From: DSSM01 sp964484125
GTDB taxonomy: Bacteria > Bacteroidota > Ignavibacteria > Tepidaquicellales > Tepidaquicellaceae
Assembly: GCA_964484125.1 (NCBI GenBank)
Contig: CAZAEK010000007.1
Location: 48,429 to 112,428 of the forward strand
DNA: 64,000 nt
Direction of reading: 5' to 3'
The notes below the pieces were generated by a model, which saw nothing but the letters and a program-made list of their open reading frames with translations, was not told the origin of the DNA and did no database searches. How positions within the stretch are numbered: the first letter of the stretch is position 1; every line of letters starts with the position of its first letter. The translations under genes and the position numbers were made by a program. Positions 44,903 to 54,035 of this stretch are shown here, in pieces.

Positions 44903-47143
44903 ATGCCTAATCAAATACACGTTGAAAAAATTGCTTCAGAACTGAATCTGAGTGTTGAACAGGTGTTTGCAACAGCAGAGCTTCTTGAACAGGAAGCTAC
45001 AGTGCCTTTTATTGCAAGATACAGAAAAGAGGTTACAGGTTCACTTGATGAAGTTAAAATTACTGAAATAAGAAATTCGTTGATAAGGTTAGATGAACTT
45101 GATAAAAGACGTGAAGCAATATTAAAATCACTCGAGGAAAGAGAGCTGCTTACAGAAGAATTAAAAGAGAAAATTATTTCTGCTGATACAATGACAGAGC
45201 TTGAAGATATTTATTTGCCTTTCAGGCCCAAAAGGAGAACCCGTGCTACAGTTGCCAGGGAAAAAGGTCTTGAACCACTTGCAGCAAAAATTTTTGAACA
45301 GGAAGATTTCGATTTAATTGAATTTGCAAAAACTTTTATTAATCCTGAAGCCGGAGTAAACAATGAAGAAGAAGCATTATCCGGAGCAAGAGATATAATC
45401 GCAGAATGGATAAGCGAAAATAAGGAAAGCAGGGAAAAACTCAGAGAACTTTATGTTCAGCAGGCATTTATATATTCCAAAGTATTCGAAGAATCAAAGG
45501 AAACTGCGCAGAAATATAAAGATTATTTTGATTGGAAAGAACATGCATTTAAAGCACCGTCACATAGAATTCTTGCAATATTCCGTGGTGAAAGTGAAGG
45601 ATTTTTAAAGGTTGACATTTATCCCGAAGAAGAGAAAGCTCTCAGTATTTTAAGACAAATATATGTAAAAACAGTATTTAATTCATCAAAAGAAGTTGAT
45701 TTAGCCGTTTCTGATAGTTACAAAAGACTATTAGGACCTGCAATGGAAACCGAATTTCGCGGAGTACTAAAAGAGAAAGCAGACAGAGAAGCAATTTCAG
45801 TTTTCGCAGATAACTTAAAACAATTGTTATTAACGGCACCACTTGGGCAAAAGAAAATAATTGCTATTGACCCTGGATTCAGAACCGGGTGCAAGCTTGT
45901 ATGTTTGGACAGACAAGGAAAACTTCTTCATAACGAAACAATATATCCCCATAATTCTGAAAGCCAGAGAAAACATGCTTCGGAAATTTTATATAATTTA
46001 TTCTCAAAATATGAAGCAGAGGCAATTGCAATTGGAAACGGAACTGCCAGTCGTGAAACAGAGTCATTTGTAAAAGAAGTTTTTTCGGGAATGAATGTTT
46101 TAATAGTAATGGTAAATGAAAGCGGAGCTTCAATATATTCCGCTTCAGAAGTAGCAAGAAAAGAATTTCCTGATTACGATATAACCGTAAGGGGTGCCGT
46201 ATCAATAGGAAGAAGATTAATGGACCCACTTGCAGAACTTGTAAAGATTGAGCCCAAATCAATAGGGGTTGGTCAATATCAGCATGATGTAAATCAAACA
46301 ATGTTAAAAGAAAAACTTGATGACGTAGTAATATCGTGTGTAAATGCAGTTGGCGTCGAGTTAAACACAGCCAGCAAAGAATTATTGACCTATGTATCCG
46401 GACTTGGACCGAAATTAGCTCAAAACATAATTGATTTCAGAAATGAAAACGGAGCATTTCATTCGAGAGAAGAAATCAGGAAGGTACCGCGTCTGGGCGA
46501 AAAAGCATTTGTACAGGCAGCCGGATTTCTGAGAATTAAGGAAGGGAAAAATCCTCTTGATAAAACAGCGGTTCATCCGGAAAGTTACCATGTAGTAGAG
46601 AAGATGGCAGAAGACTTAAATGTAAAAATAGAGGAATTAATATGTAATAAAGAATTGATAGAGAAGATAGATTTAAATAAATATATTTCCGAATCAACAG
46701 GGCTTCCAACACTTGAAGACATAAAATCAGAATTACTAAAGCCGGGAAGAGATCCAAGGAAAGAATTTGAAACTTTTCAGTTTGCTGAAGGTGTTGAAAA
46801 GATAGAAGATCTTAAACCCGGGATGAAGTTACCCGGGGTTGTAACAAATATAACTAATTTTGGAGTGTTTGTGGATATCGGCGTGCACCAGGACGGCTTA
46901 GTACATATAAGTCAGATAACAGATAAATATATCAAAAATCCTCTTGAAGTATTAAAGGTTTACCAGAAAGTAACAGCTACAGTTTTAGAGATAGATATAA
47001 CCAGAAAAAGAATAAAGCTATCTTTAAAAGAAGGTATCTCAGGATTGAACGAAAAGAAGGAAAAGAAAAAGAAAGAAGTAAAAAAATCAGAAGATCCGAT
47101 GAAAAAACTTTTAAAGAAATTCGGCAAATATAACAAAAATTAA
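44903..47143 (+). CDS. tex: Tex-family S1 RNA-binding protein
   Basis: 746 residues counted from the ATG at 44903 (the frame stays open to a TTG at 44867, but MPNQIHVEKIASELNL is the family-like start). Tex has an N-terminal helical domain (TVPFIARYRKEVTGSLDEV), a YqgF/RuvC-like domain (IIAIDPGFRTGCKLVCLD), two helix-hairpin-helix motifs (GLGPKLAQNIIDFR, VPRLGEKAFVQAAGFLRI) and a C-terminal S1 domain (GVVTNITNFGVFVDIGVHQDGLVHISQ). It is linked to transcription and RNA surveillance. The last 40 residues are Lys-rich. Its stop codon is covered by the first of two palindromes. Confidence 0.95.
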   Translation: MPNQIHVEKIASELNLSVEQVFATAELLEQEATVPFIARYRKEVTGSLDEVKITEIRNSLIRLDELDKRREAILKSLEERELLTEELKEKIISADTMTELEDIYLPFRPKRRTRATVAREKGLEPLAAKIFEQEDFDLIEFAKTFINPEAGVNNEEEALSGARDIIAEWISENKESREKLRELYVQQAFIYSKVFEESKETAQKYKDYFDWKEHAFKAPSHRILAIFRGESEGFLKVDIYPEEEKALSILRQIYVKTVFNSSKEVDLAVSDSYKRLLGPAMETEFRGVLKEKADREAISVFADNLKQLLLTAPLGQKKIIAIDPGFRTGCKLVCLDRQGKLLHNETIYPHNSESQRKHASEILYNLFSKYEAEAIAIGNGTASRETESFVKEVFSGMNVLIVMVNESGASIYSASEVARKEFPDYDITVRGAVSIGRRLMDPLAELVKIEPKSIGVGQYQHDVNQTMLKEKLDDVVISCVNAVGVELNTASKELLTYVSGLGPKLAQNIIDFRNENGAFHSREEIRKVPRLGEKAFVQAAGFLRIKEGKNPLDKTAVHPESYHVVEKMAEDLNVKIEELICNKELIEKIDLNKYISESTGLPTLEDIKSELLKPGRDPRKEFETFQFAEGVEKIEDLKPGMKLPGVVTNITNFGVFVDIGVHQDGLVHISQITDKYIKNPLEVLKVYQKVTATVLEIDITRKRIKLSLKEGISGLNEKKEKKKKEVKKSEDPMKKLLKKFGKYNKN

Positions 47144-47161
47144 TGTTTCTCAAGAAACATT
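47142..47161. repeat. Palindrome copy 1 between tex and mnmG
   Basis: AATGTTTCTCAAGAAACATT, 9-bp arms around a CA centre, overlapping the tex stop codon by two bases. Its inner 16-mer (47144-47159) matches the bacterial parS consensus at the outer six bases on both sides but not in the central four. It could alternatively be an AT-rich terminator, since TTT follows. Confidence 0.85.
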
Positions 47162-47209
47162 TTCAAGAATTTTGATAATTCGCAAAAATTATTTTGACGA
47201 GGTTTTAGA

Positions 47210-47229
47210 AATGTTTCTCAAGAAACATT
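47210..47229. repeat. Palindrome copy 2 just before mnmG
   Basis: A second, identical 20-base copy of the palindrome, 68 bp from the first and 21 bases before the mnmG start, followed by six T. Exact identity across 20 bases in a 107-bp spacer is unlikely by chance. Confidence 0.85.
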
Positions 47230-47250
47230 TTTTAAATTGAATATAAAAAT

Positions 47251-49185
47251 TTGAATAACAAATACTTTGACATTGTCGTTATAGGAGCAGGTCACGCTGG
47301 CATAGAAGCATCTGTTTCAGCCGCAAGAATGGGTTGTACTGTTGCGTTAGTAACAATGGATACGTTTGCAATTGGCAGAATGAGCTGTAATCCTGCAATT
47401 GGAGGAACTGCAAAAGGGCACCTTGTAAAGGAAATTGACGCACTTGGCGGAGTAATGGGTGAATTAGCAGATAAATCCGGAATTCAGTTCAAAATGCTGA
47501 ACATGTCAAAAGGTCCTGCCGTTTGGTCTCCGCGATGTCAATCTGATAAAGAATTATATTCTGAAGAGGCAAGGAAATTGATTCTTAATACTGATGGAAT
47601 TGAGCTTATTCAGGATACAATCAGCGAATTAATTGTAGAAGATAATTTTTCGAATTATGAGACACAGAAATATAAAATAAAAGGTGTAAAAACAGGTTTT
47701 GGTAGTGAAATTATTTGTAAATCTGTAATAATATGTTCCGGCACTTTCTTAAACGCAGTAATGCATACAGGAACAATTAAAACAGAAGGCGGAAGAGTTG
47801 AAGAAAAATCGGCAACAGGACTTTCTGAGTGCCTCATGCGCTTCGGATTTGAAGTTGGAAGGTTGAAAACAGGTACACCACCGCGCCTTGATATAAATAC
47901 AATAGATTTTTCTAAAACTGAAGTTCAACGGGGAGATGTTTCCCCAGCTCCTTTTTCACATAAGACCAATAAAAATAATTTTCCCTTTTTAAAACAGGTT
48001 GATTGTTTTTTAACTCATACAAACGAATTAACTCATGAATACCTCAGAGAAGGTTTTGACGACTCCCCTCTTTTTACGGGCAGAATTCAGGGCGTTGGAC
48101 CCAGATATTGTCCGTCAATTGAAGATAAAATTAACAGGTTTTCGGATAAACCAAGACATCAGATATTTTTAGAGCCGGAGACTTTAAACGGGAACACAAT
48201 TTACATGAATGGATTTTCATCTTCGCTTCCTGCTGAAGTTCAGCTTAAAGCGGCGAGAACAATTCCCGGTTTGGAAAAAGTTGAATTTATAAGACATGGT
48301 TATGCGGTTGAATATGATTTCTTCCCTACTTTTCAGATTTACCCTACTCTTGAAACTAAAATAATATCCGGGCTTTATAATGCAGGACAAATTAACGGCA
48401 CTTCAGGTTACGAGGAAGCAGCTGCACAGGGATTAATGGCAGGAATTAATTCTGCTCTTAAGATTAAGGGTAAACCTGAATTTATTCTTAAAAGAAGTGA
48501 TGCATATATAGGTGTGCTCATAGATGACTTAATAAACAAAGTTCCTGTTGAGCCATACAGGATGTTTACTTCCTCTGCAGAATATCGTTTACTTCTAAGA
48601 CAGGACAATGCAATTTTAAGATTGAGTAATTTCGGTTACGAACTTGGGCTTATCGAGAAATCATATATTGACAAAATTAATTCAATCAAACGTTTGATTG
48701 ATGAGGGTGTTAAATTTTTCTCTAAAAAAACTATTTCTCCAAAAGTTATTAATCCTTTATTAACTAAATCAGGTTCAGCTCCGATTTCTCAAAACGAATT
48801 TATTTCAAATATTTTAAGAAGAAACGAAATAAGCATAAATGATTTGCTGGATACTATTAAATTAAGAGATGAAAATATCTATTCAGAATTTGAAAAAGAA
48901 ATTATAGACGGAATATATGAAAACGAATTTGTATCTTCGCAAATAGAAATTGAAATTAAATATGAAGGTTATATAAAAAGACAGGCAGAACAAATTGAAA
49001 GTTTTAACAGAAACGAAAATATAAAAATACCTGATTCTTTTAATTACGATAAAATAAAATCATTATCATCTGAAGCTCTGGATAAATTAAAAAAGGTCAA
49101 ACCAAAATCAATCGGACAGGCATCAAGAATTGCCGGAGTAAACCCGTCCGATATATCTGCAATTTTAATTTATATGAGAGGATAA
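47251..49185 (+). CDS. mnmG: tRNA uridine-5-carboxymethylaminomethyl modification enzyme MnmG (GidA)
   Basis: 644 residues, an FAD-dependent protein that with MnmE adds carboxymethylaminomethyl to the wobble uridine of several tRNAs. FAD loop GAGHAG (12-17) in VVIGAGHAGIEA, MSCNPAIGGTAKGHLVKEIDALGGVMG, RMFTSSAEYRLLLRQDNA and GVNPSDISAILIYMRG at the C-terminus. The start is TTG at 47251; the MNNKYFDIVVIGAG beginning fits the family. In many bacteria mnmG borders the replication origin; here dnaA is 3 kb downstream (on the minus strand) and a parS-like palindrome pair sits just upstream. Confidence 0.97.
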   Translation: MNNKYFDIVVIGAGHAGIEASVSAARMGCTVALVTMDTFAIGRMSCNPAIGGTAKGHLVKEIDALGGVMGELADKSGIQFKMLNMSKGPAVWSPRCQSDKELYSEEARKLILNTDGIELIQDTISELIVEDNFSNYETQKYKIKGVKTGFGSEIICKSVIICSGTFLNAVMHTGTIKTEGGRVEEKSATGLSECLMRFGFEVGRLKTGTPPRLDINTIDFSKTEVQRGDVSPAPFSHKTNKNNFPFLKQVDCFLTHTNELTHEYLREGFDDSPLFTGRIQGVGPRYCPSIEDKINRFSDKPRHQIFLEPETLNGNTIYMNGFSSSLPAEVQLKAARTIPGLEKVEFIRHGYAVEYDFFPTFQIYPTLETKIISGLYNAGQINGTSGYEEAAAQGLMAGINSALKIKGKPEFILKRSDAYIGVLIDDLINKVPVEPYRMFTSSAEYRLLLRQDNAILRLSNFGYELGLIEKSYIDKINSIKRLIDEGVKFFSKKTISPKVINPLLTKSGSAPISQNEFISNILRRNEISINDLLDTIKLRDENIYSEFEKEIIDGIYENEFVSSQIEIEIKYEGYIKRQAEQIESFNRNENIKIPDSFNYDKIKSLSSEALDKLKKVKPKSIGQASRIAGVNPSDISAILIYMRG

Positions 49186-49881
49186 TTATTCTCCTGCTAT
49201 ATCTTCTCTTAGCGTTTCAGTGTGTCTAAAACCTACTTCTTTTGCGAGTTCATTTATAGCATACTTTATTTCGTCATCTGTCATTTCCAGAAGTCTTACA
49301 AGGTTCACAACGCTTGCACCTGTTCTTACATAAGGCCCTCCTACGTAAGAAATGTAAACATCTTTTATGGGAAGTCTGTAAGACTCTGAATTTTCCCATA
49401 CTGTTTTCGCACTTTTCCTGTCAATCATTCTGACTGATGCCCTCATATTAGCAGAAATTCCATAAGCATCAGAACTAAATGTAATTTTATTAAATCTTGT
49501 CTCAACTATATAGTCCGGATTTTGACTTAAAGAATCAACAGTTTCTATCAAATAATAAGTTTTTAACCCTTCTTTTACGCCATCAGATATAGATTTTGTA
49601 ATACTGTCAGCTTTAAGAGTTCTCTCTAATTTTTCTCTTACTTTTCCTTCGGCAAACCCTTCCCCGATTTCTGTTAAAATTACAGATACCCAGCCACCTT
49701 TATCACTGTAACTTCCTGTACTTAAATCAATCCATGCACCTGTGTTATTACCATTAACATACTGTTTAAACATATATTTTTTCCCTGACATATTGTAGTC
49801 TTTGATATAATTTGTATGAGCGCAACCTAATAAACCGGTTAAAATAAATAAAAAAATAAGTGTTTTAGTTATGTTTTTCAT
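49186..49881 (-). CDS. Putative lipoprotein, function unknown
   Basis: 231 residues with a lipobox: LFILTGLLGC with Cys20 as the lipidation site after a hydrophobic core. The mature protein has basic and aromatic stretches such as VNGNNTGAWIDLSTGSYSDKGG and a repeated Leu/Ser-rich middle (VETRFNKITFSSDAYGISANMRASVRMID). Nothing points to a named family; the pattern resembles other outer-membrane-associated Bacteroidota lipoproteins. It is convergent with mnmG with no spacer, and recN lies 61 bp upstream on the same strand. Confidence 0.65.
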   Translation of the reverse strand: MKNITKTLIFLFILTGLLGCAHTNYIKDYNMSGKKYMFKQYVNGNNTGAWIDLSTGSYSDKGGWVSVILTEIGEGFAEGKVREKLERTLKADSITKSISDGVKEGLKTYYLIETVDSLSQNPDYIVETRFNKITFSSDAYGISANMRASVRMIDRKSAKTVWENSESYRLPIKDVYISYVGGPYVRTGASVVNLVRLLEMTDDEIKYAINELAKEVGFRHTETLREDIAGE

Positions 49882-49942
49882 ATAAATATTTTTTTATTTT
49901 TTTAACTACGGAAATTACAAAAAGTTCAGGATAATAAAAAAA

Positions 49943-51658
49943 TTATTTATTATTTATTAATTCTTTTGCCCCTTTAATTGATATTTCTGTAACTTTTTCC
50001 CCGCTTAGTAGTTTTGCAATTTCAAGCGTTTTTTCTTCTTCGTTTAAATTTTTAATATTTGCTATTGTTTCTCCGTTTTTTTCTGTTTTACTTACGTTTA
50101 AATGATTATCGCTGAAAGACGCTATCTGAGGAAGATGTGTTATTGAAATTATCTGATGTGTTTTTGAAAGTTCTTTAATTAATTTTCCTACTTTACCTGC
50201 AATTCTTCCGCTTATACCTGTATCAATTTCATCAAATACAAGTATTGGAATATTATCTTTTCCTGTAAGAGATGCTTTTATAGCAAGCATAACTCTTGAA
50301 ACTTCTCCGCCTGATGCAATTTTTTTAAGTGGTTGGTATTCTTCGCCTTTATTAGTAATAATTAAAAACTCAACATCATCAATTCCGTTAATATTAAAAC
50401 TAATAAATTTATTTTTTTCTTTAAAAGTAAAATTATTCTGATTATCTGAATATTTTCTTTTAACACTTATCTTTAAATCAGCATTTTCCAGTCCGGCTTC
50501 TTTAAGATACTTATTAATAGTCTTTGAGAGTTCTAAAGCACTTTTTACTCTCTGTTCAGATAATGCTAATGCTTTATCAAAAACATTTATCTTTTCGGTT
50601 TCAATTTTTTTATTTAAAATATCTAATTCTTCATCAAAATTATCTGCAAAGTTTAGTTCTTGTTTTAATTCTTCAGCTTTTTTAATCAATTCGTTAGCAG
50701 ATAGATTATATTTTTTCTTTAAAAAATTAATTTGTCCGTATCTTTCACGAAGTGATTCGGTTTTTTCAAAATCAAAATTCAGATCGTTCTTATAATTTTC
50801 AAGTGTATATGCTGCTTCTTTTAATACAGTATAAGAGCTTTCGATATCTTCAAGCAATTTTTCAAGATTACTATCATATTTAACTACTTTTCTTAATTCC
50901 TTAATTGACAGTGATATATTACTCAATGCATTATTATCACTCTCCTTTAAGTAATTTATTGATGCTGTTATATTTTCAGAAATCTCCTCAGTGTTTTCAA
51001 GTTTTTTCAACTCATTTTCTATATTTACGTCTTCATCAGGAAGCGGATTTACATTATTTATTTCCTTTAACTGAAAATCAATAAAACTTCTTTTTTCTGC
51101 TAATTCATTTTTTTTATTTTCAAATTCAATATATTTTTCTATAAGTTTTTTATATTCAATAAAACTTTTTTCGTAATCTTCTATAAGTTTTTCATTGTTT
51201 ATATAATCGTTTAAAATTGATATATGTGTTTCGCTTTTCAGTAAAGACTGGTGTTCATTCTGAGAATGTATATCAATTATTAAATCACCAAACTCTTTAA
51301 GCTCTGAAATCAAAACAGGTGTATCGTTTATAAAACATCTGCTGATTCCTTTTTTAGTTAATTCCCTGCGAATAATAACCAACTCTTCGTAACTTTCGTT
51401 TGTAAGATCCTTTTTTTTAATGTATTCAAGGATTTTCTTTTTCCCGGTGAAGTTAAAAATTCCTTCAACAATTAATTTATCACCTTCTTTTTTAATTATT
51501 GAATAATCTGCTCTTTCGCCGAGTAATAAACTTAGAGCATCAAGTATTATAGATTTTCCCGCACCTGTTTCACCTGTTAATATATTCAAACCATATTTTA
51601 ATATTAATGTAGCTTCCTTTATTATCAGATAATTCTTTATATATAGTTTTTCAAGCAT
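49943..51658 (-). CDS. recN: DNA repair protein RecN
   Basis: 571 residues of the SMC-like RecN, which acts early in double-strand-break repair. Walker A is GETGAGKS (29-36) in NILTGETGAGKSIILDALSLLLG; ABC signature SGGEVSRVMLAIKASL and Walker B LVFDEIDTGISGRIA lie near the C-terminus, with a long coiled-coil middle between. The length is standard. It begins at the ATG at 51656-51658, right after the gene-free AT-rich region next to dnaA, and its promoter must be in that region. Confidence 0.96.
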   Translation of the reverse strand: MLEKLYIKNYLIIKEATLILKYGLNILTGETGAGKSIILDALSLLLGERADYSIIKKEGDKLIVEGIFNFTGKKKILEYIKKKDLTNESYEELVIIRRELTKKGISRCFINDTPVLISELKEFGDLIIDIHSQNEHQSLLKSETHISILNDYINNEKLIEDYEKSFIEYKKLIEKYIEFENKKNELAEKRSFIDFQLKEINNVNPLPDEDVNIENELKKLENTEEISENITASINYLKESDNNALSNISLSIKELRKVVKYDSNLEKLLEDIESSYTVLKEAAYTLENYKNDLNFDFEKTESLRERYGQINFLKKKYNLSANELIKKAEELKQELNFADNFDEELDILNKKIETEKINVFDKALALSEQRVKSALELSKTINKYLKEAGLENADLKISVKRKYSDNQNNFTFKEKNKFISFNINGIDDVEFLIITNKGEEYQPLKKIASGGEVSRVMLAIKASLTGKDNIPILVFDEIDTGISGRIAGKVGKLIKELSKTHQIISITHLPQIASFSDNHLNVSKTEKNGETIANIKNLNEEEKTLEIAKLLSGEKVTEISIKGAKELINNK

Positions 51659-52012
51659 AATTTGTTTTTTCTTAAATAAAAAATATATAAATATTTTTTA
51701 AAAAGTTAGACTTTATTTTTTCTTATGTTTTATTACTATTTATTATTTTGTATATATATATTTACAGCAGTAGTGTTAGTAATGTTAATATTGTTGAAAA
51801 GTCAATATTCTGTTTATAACTGGTATTGTTATATAAACATATACAGTAATTTAAAGTTAATAATTTTTTTAAAACTTTTATTATATTGTTTATTATTATT
51901 TGAATAATTTTATAAAAGAAATACATTATTAAATTAATTGTTTATAAATTATAAATATTAATAAATTTTAAAAAATATAACTAACATTAATAAATTACTT
52001 TAACTTATAATA
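51659..52012. other. AT-rich gene-free region upstream of recN
   Basis: About 350 bp, almost only A and T, between the recN start and the dnaA terminator. Apart from a 60-residue open frame with no coding character I see no gene or stable RNA here. It must hold the recN promoter on the minus strand. Confidence 0.5.
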
Positions 52013-52015
52013 AAA

Positions 52016-52043
52016 AAAGGCAGTAATAAAAAGTACTGCCTTT
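52016..52043 (-). terminator. Hairpin terminator of dnaA
   Basis: Perfect 10-bp stem AAAGGCAGTA (52016-52025) and TACTGCCTTT (52034-52043) with an 8-base loop. On the minus strand it is followed by a run of T (complement of the A run 52012-52018), 25 bases past the dnaA stop codon. Confidence 0.9.
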
Positions 52044-52068
52044 AATAAATTTATTTTGTTAATAACTT

Positions 52069-53595
52069 TTACAAAAGGTTAATCTTCTCTTTAATATCTT
52101 CGATCTGTTTTGCTATTTCGGTGTCGTTTTTAATTTGTTCCTTTATTGTGTTGCATGAATATAAAACCGTTGCATGGTCTTTGCCTCCGAAATTCAAACC
52201 AATTGTTTCAAGTGTTGAATTAGTCAGCTCCTTTGCAAGATACATTGCTACCTGTCTGGCAAATGCAACATCTTTTGTTCTTTTCTTTGAGAGAATACTG
52301 TTTTCGGAAAGCTTGTAATATGAAGCTACACAATAAATAATATTTTCAATTGATATTGTTTTTGATTTTCTTATATAACCTACTGTTCTCTGAACAACCT
52401 TTTCGGCTATATCCATATTTATTTCACCTTTATATATCAGAGTACTTTCTGCAATCATTCCCACAATAATTCCTTCGATTGTTCTTATGCTATCCTTTAC
52501 ATTTGTTGCAATATAGTGAATAACCTCCTCTGAAACTTCAGTTCCAGATTCATCAAGTTTTTTCTTTATGATTGCTACTCTCATTTCCCAGCTCGGAGTC
52601 TGTATATCTGCAACCATTCCACTTTTAAATCTTGATATTAATCTGTCTTCGATGTCTTTTATCTGGTTGATTGGTTTATCGCAGGAAAAAATTATATGCT
52701 TTTTATTGTTATAAAGTGTGTTGAATATCTGATACATAAAATCCTGTGTACCTAACTTGCCGGCAAGATTTTGAATATCGTCTATAATTAAAACATCAAG
52801 TGATTTATAAAACGAATCAAGTTGCTTCGTACCTGAAACACCTGAAAAATCAACCCTGTCACGGGCTATACTTGAAGTAAAAGATGTTGTGAAATCGGGT
52901 GCTGTAGTATAATAAACTTTTTTATCAGGAAACTTTTTTAAAATCTCATTTCCGATTGATTGTATTAAGTGCGTTTTTCCGATTCCAACACCTCCATAAA
53001 CAAAAAAAGGATTATATAGTCTTCCAGGATTATTTGCTATAGCATAAGCTGCAGCAAGAGCTAGTTCGTTGCTTTCTCCTTTAACAAATCCATCAAAAGT
53101 ATATTTAGGATATAAATTTGAATTAAAATTATTTTCTGATCCTATTTTAAAAACGTTGGTTATTGTTTGATTTTTTTTGGCGTGTTCTTCTATCTTATGT
53201 ATATTAATATTTTCTGGTGACTCACTTACTGTTTCAGGTTCATAAGTATTGAAATCAGAAAAATTATCATTAATTTCATATTTCAGTTTTCCTGATTCTC
53301 CGAGTAAACCACTTTCTATAATCTTTGTTATTTGTTTGTTAAATCTTTTTTCAATTATAGAATAATAATCTTTACTCGGAACAAAAACAGTCAGAATATT
53401 TTCTTCATAACTTTTTGGAGTAATTACAGAGAACCAGGTATCAATTTCTGTTTCTGTAAGATTTTGCTTTAATAACTCTATGAACTTTTGCCATATAAGC
53501 TCAGCAGATTTAAACTCTTCAGAAGTTCTGTCAACACTTATGTTATTTTCGTCTTTATTTTCAGCAGATTTCGAATTTGTAGAAAGTTTTATCAA
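52069..53595 (-). CDS. dnaA: Chromosomal replication initiator DnaA
   Basis: 508 residues. Domain I is at about 30-95 (AELIWQKFIELLKQ), a variable low-complexity linker at 110-160, then the AAA+ domain: Walker A GGVGIGKT (201-208), Walker B VLIIDDIQNLAG, and sensor and arginine-finger regions. The C-terminal DNA-binding domain ends with FARQVAMYLAKEL and the signature GGKDHATVLYSCN (family pattern RDHTTVlhac). The first codon is TTG at 53595, as no other Met lies in the first 100 residues. DnaA binds 9-mer boxes to open the origin; the upstream gene-free region carries a matching cluster. A perfect terminator follows. Confidence 0.97.
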   Translation of the reverse strand: MIKLSTNSKSAENKDENNISVDRTSEEFKSAELIWQKFIELLKQNLTETEIDTWFSVITPKSYEENILTVFVPSKDYYSIIEKRFNKQITKIIESGLLGESGKLKYEINDNFSDFNTYEPETVSESPENINIHKIEEHAKKNQTITNVFKIGSENNFNSNLYPKYTFDGFVKGESNELALAAAYAIANNPGRLYNPFFVYGGVGIGKTHLIQSIGNEILKKFPDKKVYYTTAPDFTTSFTSSIARDRVDFSGVSGTKQLDSFYKSLDVLIIDDIQNLAGKLGTQDFMYQIFNTLYNNKKHIIFSCDKPINQIKDIEDRLISRFKSGMVADIQTPSWEMRVAIIKKKLDESGTEVSEEVIHYIATNVKDSIRTIEGIIVGMIAESTLIYKGEINMDIAEKVVQRTVGYIRKSKTISIENIIYCVASYYKLSENSILSKKRTKDVAFARQVAMYLAKELTNSTLETIGLNFGGKDHATVLYSCNTIKEQIKNDTEIAKQIEDIKEKINLL

Positions 53596-54035
53596 GCTAA
53601 CACTTTTAAAAATTAATTAACAATTATTAAATATATAAAAAACTACTTTAATGATATATTCTGCAACAAAAAGAGAAAGAAGATAAATTTTTAAACTTAT
53701 TAACAACCGATTTCTTTGCTAAGTATATGATTTTTCATATCTTTGTGAAAGTTTTTAACAAAATAGTCAATATATTGTTAAAAACTTAATTTGTGTTTTG
53801 TTAAAATATTTATTGCAAAGTTACTTTTTAAGAATTGTTAACAAATTATTAACAAAATTATTTCTCTTTAAAAGAACTTTATAATATTAAAAATCTTAAA
53901 TCAAATAGTCAAGTGTGTAATTTTACTATTTTTCAAAATATAAAAAAAATGAATTTATAATAATCCTTAATTATGTCATAAACTTCTATATTTTAGTTTA
54001 TTGATTTATAAATTATTTTTGTTAAATTATCAGAG
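53596..54035. other. Candidate replication origin (oriC) upstream of dnaA
   Basis: A 440-bp gene-free, very AT-rich stretch between dnaA and a divergently facing gene. On the plus strand it carries DnaA-box-like 9-mers: TTATTAACA at 53697-53705 and 53846-53854, TTTTTAACA at 53752-53760, TTGTTAAAA at 53775-53783 and 53798-53806, TTGTTAACA at 53835-53843. All point the same way; the last two are 11 bp apart, about one helical turn. The A+T-rich right part (53880-54010) could be the unwinding element. The region may equally be the dnaA promoter with autoregulatory boxes. Confidence 0.6.

Noticed and set aside
51725..51907. 60-residue open frame in the AT-rich region before recN
   Set aside because: Composed of Leu/Tyr/Phe/Ile from A/T runs, with no ribosome-binding site or family pattern; explained by base composition.
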